NCBI GenBank assembly: GCA_003565095.1
Contig: PXDI01000124.1
Coordinates: 1-24,078, forward strand
Direction: 5' to 3'
From: PVC group bacterium
GTDB lineage: Bacteria > Verrucomicrobiota > Kiritimatiellia > UBA8416 > PXDI01
DNA: 24,078 nt
In this document: piece after piece, positions 1-6,483 of the stretch
Numbering within the stretch: position 1 is the first letter of the stretch
Layout: each line of letters begins with the position of its first letter
Position numbers and translations under genes: made by a program
The notes under the pieces: generated by a model
Databases searched by the model: none
Told to the model about the DNA's origin: nothing
Seen by the model: the letters and a program-made list of their open reading frames with translations, nothing else

Positions 1-1218
1 ATACCGGTGGGCAGCAGCTGTCTGGGCCGGATGGTGACTGCGCTTGGCGAGCCTTGCGACGGCGGAGCGGAGATACCGGCCGAAGAGCAGATGCCGGTCT
101 TCAGGGACTCCCCGCCAATCATCGCACGTGCCACGATCAATGACTATCTGCCGATCGGGACCAAAATTGTCGACATGCTCATACCGATTGCCCGCGGGCA
201 GCGCCAGTTGATTCTGGGCGACCGTGTTACCGGCAAGACGGCGATTGCCATCGACGCCATTCTGGCGCAGCGCGGCAATAAAATGGTCTGTGTTTACTGC
301 TGTGTTGGAAAATCCATGTCGGCATTGCAGAAAGTGGCAAGCGCTTTGCAGGAAAACGGCGCGTTCAGTGACACTGTGATGGTGGTTGCCACAGATAATT
401 CGCCGGCCGGCGAGCAGTATATTGTGCCGTTCTCGGCGGCATCCGTGGCGGATTTCTTTGCCAAGCGCGGGCATCATGTGCTGGTAGTCTTTGATGATCT
501 TACCAAACATGCCTGGGCTTACCGTCAGCTTTCCCTGCTGCTGGAGCGTCCGCCGGGCCGCGAGGCATACCCCGGTGATATTTTCTATGTCCAGACACAG
601 CTTATGGAACGCGCCGGCATGTTTAATGAAAAATACGGTGGCGGCTCTATTACTTTTCTGGGTATTGCCGAAACGCTGCAGAATGACTTGACCGGTTATA
701 TTCCTTCAAACCTGTCATCAATGTGCGATGGACAGATCGTGCTAAGCAGCGCGTTTTTTGCGGAAGGCGCCCGTCCGGCCGTGGATATGACCACCTCCCT
801 GTCGATTGTCGGCGGCCGTACACAGCCGCCGATTATGCGTCATCTCGCCCGTAATTTGCGTGCCGACTGGGCGCATTTCAATGAAGTCGCGCGGCTCAGC
901 AAGCTGTCATCCGGCGTGTCCGATGAAGCTGCCGATATTGTCAAAAAAGGGCTGGTGATCCAGATCCTGTTCCAACAGAATGAGCGTGAGCCGGTCTCGG
1001 TGGGGCAGAATATTCTGCTGCTGTTTGCGGTTGACAGTAATGTGCTGAATAATCTGCCCAAAGAGCGGCAGCGGGCGTTCTGCCGTGAGATTTTTTCTTT
1101 CGTGGAAGCATGTGACGAGGGGCTGGTGCAGGAGCTGGAGAAAGCCGTAGAGCTTACTCCTGATCTGGCGGAGCGGATGAAGGGTGTGATTGATGCTTAT
1201 CTGTCGCAGTCGGAATGA
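1..1218 (+). CDS. atpA: F-type ATPase alpha subunit, 5'-partial, arginine finger missing
   Basis: Non-catalytic nucleotide-binding subunit of an F1-type head, cytoplasmic. The frame is open from base 1 and reads IPV-GSSCLGRMV, matching the VPVGRGLLGRVV region of alpha, so about 95 N-terminal residues lie outside the window. Visible are the P-loop GDRVTGKT (217-240; the usual Gln of GDRQTGKT is Val), FDDLTKHA, RPPGREAYPGDIFY and the C-terminal helical domain. The wording around DDLTKH and GGGSIT, from memory, resembles N-ATPase-type alpha more than housekeeping alpha. The conserved SVSRVGG, whose Arg is the arginine finger (E. coli alpha-R376), reads SLSIVGG here, with ATT (Ile) at 805-807. 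HSRLLERA is also altered to QTQLMERA. It overlaps the next gene by 4 nt (ATGA). The family call is secure. Normal participation in catalysis is doubtful. Confidence 0.95.
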   Translation: MPVGSSCLGRMVTALGEPCDGGAEIPAEEQMPVFRDSPPIIARATINDYLPIGTKIVDMLIPIARGQRQLILGDRVTGKTAIAIDAILAQRGNKMVCVYCCVGKSMSALQKVASALQENGAFSDTVMVVATDNSPAGEQYIVPFSAASVADFFAKRGHHVLVVFDDLTKHAWAYRQLSLLLERPPGREAYPGDIFYVQTQLMERAGMFNEKYGGGSITFLGIAETLQNDLTGYIPSNLSSMCDGQIVLSSAFFAEGARPAVDMTTSLSIVGGRTQPPIMRHLARNLRADWAHFNEVARLSKLSSGVSDEAADIVKKGLVIQILFQQNEREPVSVGQNILLLFAVDSNVLNNLPKERQRAFCREIFSFVEACDEGLVQELEKAVELTPDLAERMKGVIDAYLSQSE

Positions 1219-1454
1219 CCGTCGGCATGAAGTTGACTATACTCAATCCAAAGCATGTGCTGTATGACGGTGAGGCGTGGAGCGTTTTTCTGCCGGGGGA
1301 TCTGGCGGAATTTGAGATACTTGACCATCACGCCCCGATTGTCAGTTTGCTGGAGCCCGGATTTGTTACGATTGACTGGGAACGCCGCATCCCGATAAAA
1401 CGCGGAATGGTCAAGTTTGACAACAATGATTGTATGATATTGGTTGAGGAATAA
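1215..1454 (+). CDS. atpC: F-type ATPase epsilon subunit, short form
   Basis: Foot of the F1 central stalk, which couples gamma to the c-ring. The 79 residues cover only the N-terminal beta-sandwich: MKLTILNPKHVLYDG, then FLPGDLAEFEILDHHAPIVSLLEPG, the family's G-x-L-x-x-L-x-x-H-A-P-hinge-type signature, and a last strand ending in MILVEE. The C-terminal two-helix inhibitory domain of ordinary ~130-residue epsilon is absent, as also in some short epsilons of Chlorobi/Bacteroidetes. The ATG overlaps the alpha stop (ATGA), which indicates translational coupling. Met5 (1227) is an alternative start and would give a more typical N-terminus. The stop TAA shares its last base with the start of the c gene. 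In most operons epsilon follows beta, so its place after alpha is unusual. Confidence 0.88.
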   Translation: MTVGMKLTILNPKHVLYDGEAWSVFLPGDLAEFEILDHHAPIVSLLEPGFVTIDWERRIPIKRGMVKFDNNDCMILVEE

Positions 1455-1669
1455 TGGAACAATTCATCATATTTCTGGTGATGTTTGTGACGATCATCGG
1501 GCCCTCGTCGGTTATTGCGGCGATCGGTTATGCCAGTATCCGGGCGCTCGGAAGAAACCCTTCCGCCGCCGGGAAAATACTGCAGGCGATGATTATCGCA
1601 CTGGTGTTTGCTCAAGCTATCGCGGTGATAGCGCTGCTGGTGCTTTTTCAACTGTTTGGCAGAGGTTAA
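1454..1669 (+). CDS. atpE: F-type ATPase c subunit-like proteolipid lacking the ion-binding carboxylate
   Basis: Hairpin membrane protein of the rotor ring: 71 residues, TM1 about 4-28, polar loop ALGRNPSA (31-38), TM2 about 43-68. The R-x-P loop places it firmly in the family. Counting from the loop proline (Pro36), the essential Glu of other c subunits lies 18 residues downstream, as in PS3 c (P38 to E56) and Ilyobacter tartaricus c (P47 to E65). Here that residue is Gln54 (CAA, 1613-1615). By the same register the Na+ ligands Gln32, Ser66, Thr67 and Tyr70 of I. tartaricus become Ile21, Ala55, Ile56 and Ile59, and the TM1 glycine motif GxGxGxG becomes G-P-S-S-V-I-A. No Asp or Glu remains inside either helix. 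The start shares one base with the epsilon stop, with GAGGA just upstream. Ion translocation by the known mechanism seems impossible. Confidence 0.88.
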   Translation: MEQFIIFLVMFVTIIGPSSVIAAIGYASIRALGRNPSAAGKILQAMIIALVFAQAIAVIALLVLFQLFGRG

Positions 1670-1695
1670 ACAATACTTATTGAAGGAATAACAAG

Positions 1696-2442
1696 ATGGA
1701 TGAGATTGTCAGATATATCGTGCCGATAGTGGTGATTCACGTTATTGCGCTGGCGGTGCTGGTGCTGGTCATCAAAAAGCTTTTGCTGGGCGACACGCGG
1801 CGTGCCATCAGCAGTTTGCGCCAGGTTGAAACGGAGGTGCGTAAGAAAGAGGAGCAGATCCGTCGCGACATCGAGCTGCATGAAAAGGATTTTGAAAAGA
1901 AGAAGGCCGCGGCCGAGGCGGAGCAGGCGGCGGTGCTGAAAGAGGAGCAGAAAAAGCTTGCCACACTCAAGGATCAGACACTAGCCGAAGCGCGTAAGGA
2001 AGCTGACCGGATTGTCGAGGAAGCGCGTAACAACGAGGCAAAATTCCGCAAGCAGCTTGCTCAGGATGTTGAAGAAAAGGCGGTGGATTTCGGCGGTCAG
2101 GTGTTCAAGCTGGTTATCAGCGAACTGGTAAATGAAGAGGTCAACCGGCGGTTTATCGGTGAATTGCTCGATGCACTTGACGAAATTGAGTCAGGCGCAA
2201 TTACCGTTGACGGGGATGAGGCTGAATTTATCTGTTCGCATCCGCTATCGGATGAGCAGAAGGGGCGTTTCCGTGAGTTGCTGAAAGAGAAGTTCGGCGC
2301 GGATGTTGAAGTGAACGAGAAGATTGATGAAAATCTGATTGCCGGCATGAGCTTTAAGCTCGGCAGCCTTGAAATTGACGGCAGTCTTTTGAACCGTTTC
2401 AAGGAAGCTGTGCAGGAAGTAAAAAAATCAACCACGGTGTAG
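1696..2442 (+). CDS. atpF: F-type ATPase peripheral stalk, b-delta fusion
   Basis: Stator subunit of 248 residues. One N-terminal membrane segment (about 6-29, IVPIVVIHVIALAVLVLVI) ends in basic residues. It is followed by a long charged coiled coil (about 33-140) rich in Glu, Lys and Ala, typical of subunit b. Residues about 180-240 (LSDEQKGRFRELL, then VDENLIAG-like ENLIAGMSFKLGSLEIDGS) match the C-terminal domain of the delta subunit, with its L-I-G-G-hydrophobic turn and final I-D-G-S. No separate delta gene is present. The long b with a delta-like end resembles that of N-ATPases; the full six-helix N-terminal delta domain that grips alpha is not evident. The RBS AAGGA precedes ATG, 26 nt after the c gene. 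Confidence 0.85.
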   Translation: MDEIVRYIVPIVVIHVIALAVLVLVIKKLLLGDTRRAISSLRQVETEVRKKEEQIRRDIELHEKDFEKKKAAAEAEQAAVLKEEQKKLATLKDQTLAEARKEADRIVEEARNNEAKFRKQLAQDVEEKAVDFGGQVFKLVISELVNEEVNRRFIGELLDALDEIESGAITVDGDEAEFICSHPLSDEQKGRFRELLKEKFGADVEVNEKIDENLIAGMSFKLGSLEIDGSLLNRFKEAVQEVKKSTTV

Positions 2443-2448
2443 TGCGGT

Positions 2449-3408
2449 ATGCAACTGAATGAATTGCGCAAGGAAATGCTGTTCAACAAGGATCTGCTGG
2501 CCTTGATTGACACGCTTAAGAATGTGGCGGGCGCCCAGTACCATATGCTTGAAAAGCAGAAGGAGCGCTTTGACATGTTTATGGATGCCTTTGCGGGGTT
2601 CTTTAAGGTTGTTAATCTGGTTGAAGTGGATAATCCGCTGGTGCGGGTAAGTTCGGATGTGCTGGGGGTGGTTGTTGTTACTTCCGATTCAGGTTTTATG
2701 GGCGGCTTGAACCAGGGGGTGATGCGCCGGGCGCACGCCGCCGCCGAAGGTTACGATGAAGACCACATCTCCTATGTTGTGATTGGTGACAAAGGCTGCG
2801 GGTCTTTCTCTGACCAAGGGCGCAAATTCAAGGCCTTTCGCGGCATTGACCAGGATACCATTTACGAACAGTCGCTTGAAATTAAGGAATATCTGGTGCA
2901 GGAGGTGCTGGCCGGCCGCATGGGCAAGGTGATTCTGGCATATCCCTGTGCGCTTTCTTTCACTGCCCAGGAAGTGCGCTCCATCAGCCTGTTGCCATGC
3001 GACGAGCTGTTTGAGCGGGATGAGGCCGCCGACAGCGCAGAAGCCGCGCGAGCTAATGGTGAAGGCATGCTGGCGGACGCCACCAAAGTGATTATCGAGT
3101 CGTCGTTCAATGACATTGTCGAGTATTTATCCGGGGTATGGGTCACTTCCAAGCTATATGAAGTGTTTGAGGACAGTAAACTGGCCGAGTTCTCCGCCCG
3201 CGCAATGCATTTGGAAGGCAGCTTGCAGAAGCTGGAAAAAACATTCAAGAAGTCACAGCATGCGGTCTTCAAGGCGGTACATGAGCAGATTGACAAGAGT
3301 ATGCGTGAATGTCATTCAGCAAAGATGCTGAAGGACAAGAAGAAGCGAAAGAAGAAAATTGCGCGCCGCAATGCCGCGGCAGATCTTGCCGCGCTGCAGG
3401 CGGCGTAA
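2449..3408 (+). CDS. atpG: F-type ATPase gamma subunit, divergent, with polybasic C-terminus
   Basis: Central rotor shaft, 319 residues (usual length about 285-300). The N-terminal helix (about 5-60, with LIDTLKNVAGAQ in place of KITKAMKMVAAAK) leads to the Rossmann-like core marker TSDSGFMGGLN (canonical TSDRGLCGGLN). The C-terminal helix begins near the canonical AM-x-N-AT-x-NA site, here AMHLEGSLQKLEK, so the conserved Asn/Ala pattern is lost. The end is unusual: residues 292-307 are mainly Lys/Arg (KDKKKRKKK then IARR), followed by an Ala-rich tail. In ordinary gamma the C-terminal tip is mainly non-polar and sits in the hydrophobic bearing of alpha3beta3, so this tail either projects beyond it or has another role. 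The start ATG lies 6 nt after the b stop with only a weak RBS, suggesting coupling. Confidence 0.85.
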   Translation: MQLNELRKEMLFNKDLLALIDTLKNVAGAQYHMLEKQKERFDMFMDAFAGFFKVVNLVEVDNPLVRVSSDVLGVVVVTSDSGFMGGLNQGVMRRAHAAAEGYDEDHISYVVIGDKGCGSFSDQGRKFKAFRGIDQDTIYEQSLEIKEYLVQEVLAGRMGKVILAYPCALSFTAQEVRSISLLPCDELFERDEAADSAEAARANGEGMLADATKVIIESSFNDIVEYLSGVWVTSKLYEVFEDSKLAEFSARAMHLEGSLQKLEKTFKKSQHAVFKAVHEQIDKSMRECHSAKMLKDKKKRKKKIARRNAAADLAALQAA

Positions 3409-3430
3409 CTTAAGTTAACACGAGGTGGTT

Positions 3431-4822
3431 ATGACAGAAGCAGCCGAAACTAAACAGGGATACAAGGGCCGGGTTACCGGTGTACAGGGGCCGGTCGTTG
3501 ACGTGAGATTCAACGGCACCGATGAAATGCCCGACATGCACGAAACCGTCGTGGCCACAACTTTTGACAAGCGCGAGGTGGTTATGCTGGTGGCAGAGCA
3601 CCTTGAAGGCAATATCGCCCGCTGTGTGGCTTTGACCTCAACACTGAACCTGCAACGCAACGCGCCGGCGCTTTCGTCGGGAACCACGCTGCGCATCCCG
3701 GTGGGGGAGGCTCTCTTCGGGCGCATTATTAATGTGATGGGGCAGCCGATTGACGGCAAGGGCCCCATCGAACATACCGAGACTGCGGCGATCCATCGTG
3801 ACAATTCACGGGTGCAGGTGAATATGGATTCACTCAAGGGCGGCAAAGCTGATATCGTTGAAACCGGTATCAAAGTTGTCGATCTGCTTTTCCCGGTGGT
3901 CCGCGGCAGTAAGACCGGTGTAATCGGCGGTGCCGGCTGCGGCAAAACGGTCCTGATTACCGAGCTGATTCATAACATCGTCGAGGAACACGAGGGCGCG
4001 TGTGTCTTTTGCGGGATCGGTGAGCGCATCCGTGAAGGTAATGAGCTTTACTATGAGTTCGAGCAGGCCGGTATTCTGGATAAGGTGATGATGGCTTTCG
4101 GGCAGATGGATGAGCCGCCGGGCGCACGGTTTAATGTTATTCTGACGGGTATCTCACTGGCTGAATATCTGCAGCGGCAGGGAAAAGAAGTGCTGTTGTT
4201 TATGGATAATGTTTTCCGCTTTGTCCAGGCCGGTGCGGAAATTTCAACCCTGTTGGGCCGGACCCCTTCCGAAACCGGCTATCAGCCGACACTCAGCTCG
4301 GAAGTCGGCGATGTGCATGAGCGCATCAAAGGTTCAATTTCCGCCTTCGAGGCGGTCTATGTTCCCGCGGATGACACCACCGACCCGGCCGTGGTAGCCA
4401 TTTTTAGCTATCTTGACGCGGTTATGGTGCTTTCGCGTGAGCGTACCCAGCTCGGACTTTACCCCGGTATCGACCCGTTGGCCTCTTCATGTTCAAACCT
4501 TAATTCGGCGGTGGTCGGACAGCGCCATTTTGATGTTTCACAGGAGGTTCTGCGTATCTTTACCAAATACGAGGAACTGCACAGAATTGTTGCGGTTATC
4601 GGGCTGGATGAATTGTCTAAGGCTGACCGGACCATCTATGAGCGCGCCCGCAAACTGCAGAACTTTCTTACTCAACCGATGTTTGTGGCGGAAGCATTCA
4701 CCGGCCGCAAAGGTGAGTTTGTGCGCGTGAAAGATACGGTCGACAGTGTCGAGATGATTGTTGACGGCCGGATGGATGAAAAACCGGAAGATGAATTTTA
4801 TATGGTCGGCAAACTGAACTAG
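3431..4822 (+). CDS. atpD: F-type ATPase beta subunit (catalytic)
   Basis: Catalytic subunit of the F1-type head. I chose ATG at 3431 (463 residues) rather than the in-frame GTG at 3425, because the Shine-Dalgarno GAGGTGG overlaps that GTG. An N-terminal barrel (about 10-85) is followed by the P-loop GGAGCGKT (166-173; the usual Val is Cys), the catalytic Glu198 in GIGERIREG (canonical GERTREG, Thr to Ile), FGQMDEPPGAR, Walker B LLFMDNVFRF, LGRTPSETGYQPTL, VPADDTTDP and the adenine-pocket Tyr of LYPGIDPL. The DELSEED lever reads DELSKAD (393-399). The beta-side catalytic residues are therefore retained, unlike the arginine finger normally supplied by alpha. It ends FYMVGKLN, without the longer tail of many beta chains. 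Beta is last of the F-type genes, 8 nt before the GspE-like gene. Confidence 0.95.
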   Translation: MTEAAETKQGYKGRVTGVQGPVVDVRFNGTDEMPDMHETVVATTFDKREVVMLVAEHLEGNIARCVALTSTLNLQRNAPALSSGTTLRIPVGEALFGRIINVMGQPIDGKGPIEHTETAAIHRDNSRVQVNMDSLKGGKADIVETGIKVVDLLFPVVRGSKTGVIGGAGCGKTVLITELIHNIVEEHEGACVFCGIGERIREGNELYYEFEQAGILDKVMMAFGQMDEPPGARFNVILTGISLAEYLQRQGKEVLLFMDNVFRFVQAGAEISTLLGRTPSETGYQPTLSSEVGDVHERIKGSISAFEAVYVPADDTTDPAVVAIFSYLDAVMVLSRERTQLGLYPGIDPLASSCSNLNSAVVGQRHFDVSQEVLRIFTKYEELHRIVAVIGLDELSKADRTIYERARKLQNFLTQPMFVAEAFTGRKGEFVRVKDTVDSVEMIVDGRMDEKPEDEFYMVGKLN

Positions 4823-4830
4823 GGCGTATT

Positions 4831-6483
4831 ATGCCGAAGTTTGAGCAGGAACTGTTGCAGCGTGAACTGCTGACAGACGCGGTTTTGCGCACGGCTGTCA
4901 AGCGGGCGCGTGAATTGCGCTGTCCGCTTCACGAGGTGCTGGTAAACGAAGGCATTTGTCAGGCAGAGGATGTGCTTGCGGTGCTTTCCGCTTGCTATGG
5001 TCTGCCCGTATATGATCCGGCGGTGACCCCGGTGCAGCCGGAGGCGGTGCGGGCGGTTTCGCCCAAGCTGGTGTCGCATTATTCAATCCTGCCGGTGGCA
5101 GTCAGCGGCCGCACACTGACGATTGTTGTTACCGATCCGCTGGATATGAAGCCCGCCGAAGATCTCGAAGCCCACCACGGCTGGCGTGTGGAACGGATGC
5201 TGGGCAGCCGGCGGGATATTGAAGAAGGCTTGAAAAAGCATTACGGGGTGGGGGCGGATACCGTCGCGCGCATGCTCGATGACACCACCCGCACAACCGC
5301 GGCTCCTGAGCCGGTGTCGGAGACGCAGGATGTCGGTATGGCTTCCGATGATGTGTCGGTGATCCGGTTTGTCAACCAGTTGCTGAATGAAGCGATTCGC
5401 GCCCGTTCTTCCGACATCCATTTTGAAATACAGGCGGCCGGGCCGGTCATCCGCCGCCGGATAGACGGGGTGCTCTACGATATTCCAATACCGCAGGGTA
5501 CGCGCACCCTCTATCCGGCACTGGTTTCGCGTCTGAAACTGATGGCGGGTTTGAATATTGTTGAGCGACGCGTACCGCAGGACGGACGGGCACGGGTAAA
5601 GCTCGCCGGTAATGAGTACGACTTGCGTGTTTCGGTTGTTCCGGCTTTGCATGGCGAAGATGTGGTAAGCCGGATTCTGCCGACATCCATGCTGTTTGAT
5701 CTGTCGCAGTTGGGATTCTCGCCGGATGACCAGAGCCTGTTGCAAAAGCATCTCGAAAAAACCAACGGCATCCTTTTTGTTACGGGTCCGACCGGCAGTG
5801 GTAAAAGCACCACCCTGTATGCCTGCCTGAAAATGCTCAATACACGTGAACGCAAGATCATCACTATTGAAGATCCGGTGGAATACGAACTTCCCGGCAT
5901 TACGCAGACCCAGATTGCCCCCGGCATCGGCCTGACATTTGCCCGTGCTTTGCGCAGTATGCTGCGGCATGATCCTGATGTGATGATGGTGGGCGAAGTG
6001 CGCGATGCCGAGACCGCCGAAATAGCAGTACAGACCGCCATGACCGGCCATCTGGTGCTGAGTACGCTGCATACCAACGATGCCGCATCCGCGGCGGTGC
6101 GTCTGATGGATATGGGAATTGATCCATATCTGATTACTTCAACAGTGCGGCTGTTCTCTGCGCAGCGGCTCGTGCGGATGCTGTGTCCTGCCTGCCGCCG
6201 CCCCGCCGAACATCCGCAGGTGCCCGGAGAACTGATGCCGGCGGGATGCCGCGCCTGCGGAAATGCAGGCTTTGCCGGGCGAATGGCCATTACAGAATTC
6301 ATTCCGCTGGAGCCGTCCATTCAGGAACTTGTTTTGCAGAGGGCCGGTGCTCCGGATATCAGGCGCGCGGCCGATAAACAGGGCTGGCATACTATGTCTG
6401 AAGACGGCTGGAACAAGGTTAAGGCCGGCTTGACCTCCGCCGGCGAACTGCTGCGGGTGATTTCAGACCATGCCGATCTATAA
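4831..6483 (+). CDS. gspE: GspE/PilB-family assembly ATPase
   Basis: Cytoplasmic hexameric ATPase that powers type II secretion pseudopilus or type IV pilus assembly (550 residues). An N-terminal MshEN-like domain (about 1-130: two-helix bundles, CPLHEVLVNEG, YGLPVYDP) is followed by the N2 domain (SSDIHFE, RRRIDGVLY) and the motor domain. That contains Walker A GPTGSGKS (319-326), Asp box ITIEDPVEYE (344-353), Walker B DPDVMMVGEVRD (381-392), His box STLHTNDA, and the zinc tetracysteine site C452-x2-C455 with C473-x2-C476. These mark GspE/PilB rather than the retraction ATPase PilT, which lacks the Cys site. Whether it serves secretion or pili cannot be decided because no pilin or secretin is in the window. 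The spacing of 8 nt after beta suggests co-transcription with the F-type genes. Confidence 0.93.
   Translation: MPKFEQELLQRELLTDAVLRTAVKRARELRCPLHEVLVNEGICQAEDVLAVLSACYGLPVYDPAVTPVQPEAVRAVSPKLVSHYSILPVAVSGRTLTIVVTDPLDMKPAEDLEAHHGWRVERMLGSRRDIEEGLKKHYGVGADTVARMLDDTTRTTAAPEPVSETQDVGMASDDVSVIRFVNQLLNEAIRARSSDIHFEIQAAGPVIRRRIDGVLYDIPIPQGTRTLYPALVSRLKLMAGLNIVERRVPQDGRARVKLAGNEYDLRVSVVPALHGEDVVSRILPTSMLFDLSQLGFSPDDQSLLQKHLEKTNGILFVTGPTGSGKSTTLYACLKMLNTRERKIITIEDPVEYELPGITQTQIAPGIGLTFARALRSMLRHDPDVMMVGEVRDAETAEIAVQTAMTGHLVLSTLHTNDAASAAVRLMDMGIDPYLITSTVRLFSAQRLVRMLCPACRRPAEHPQVPGELMPAGCRACGNAGFAGRMAITEFIPLEPSIQELVLQRAGAPDIRRAADKQGWHTMSEDGWNKVKAGLTSAGELLRVISDHADL

Noticed and set aside
817..819. Arg codon four residues after the lost arginine finger as a replacement
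   Set aside because: The position corresponds to a residue that, from memory, is often Lys or Ala in related alphas that also keep the finger Arg. It lies on the glycine turn, so direct substitution is unlikely without a structural model.
1613..1615. Gln54 of the c subunit as a simple sequencing error (GAA read as CAA)
   Set aside because: One base would restore Glu, but the other Na+ ligands and the TM1 glycine motif are also lost, and alpha is altered independently.
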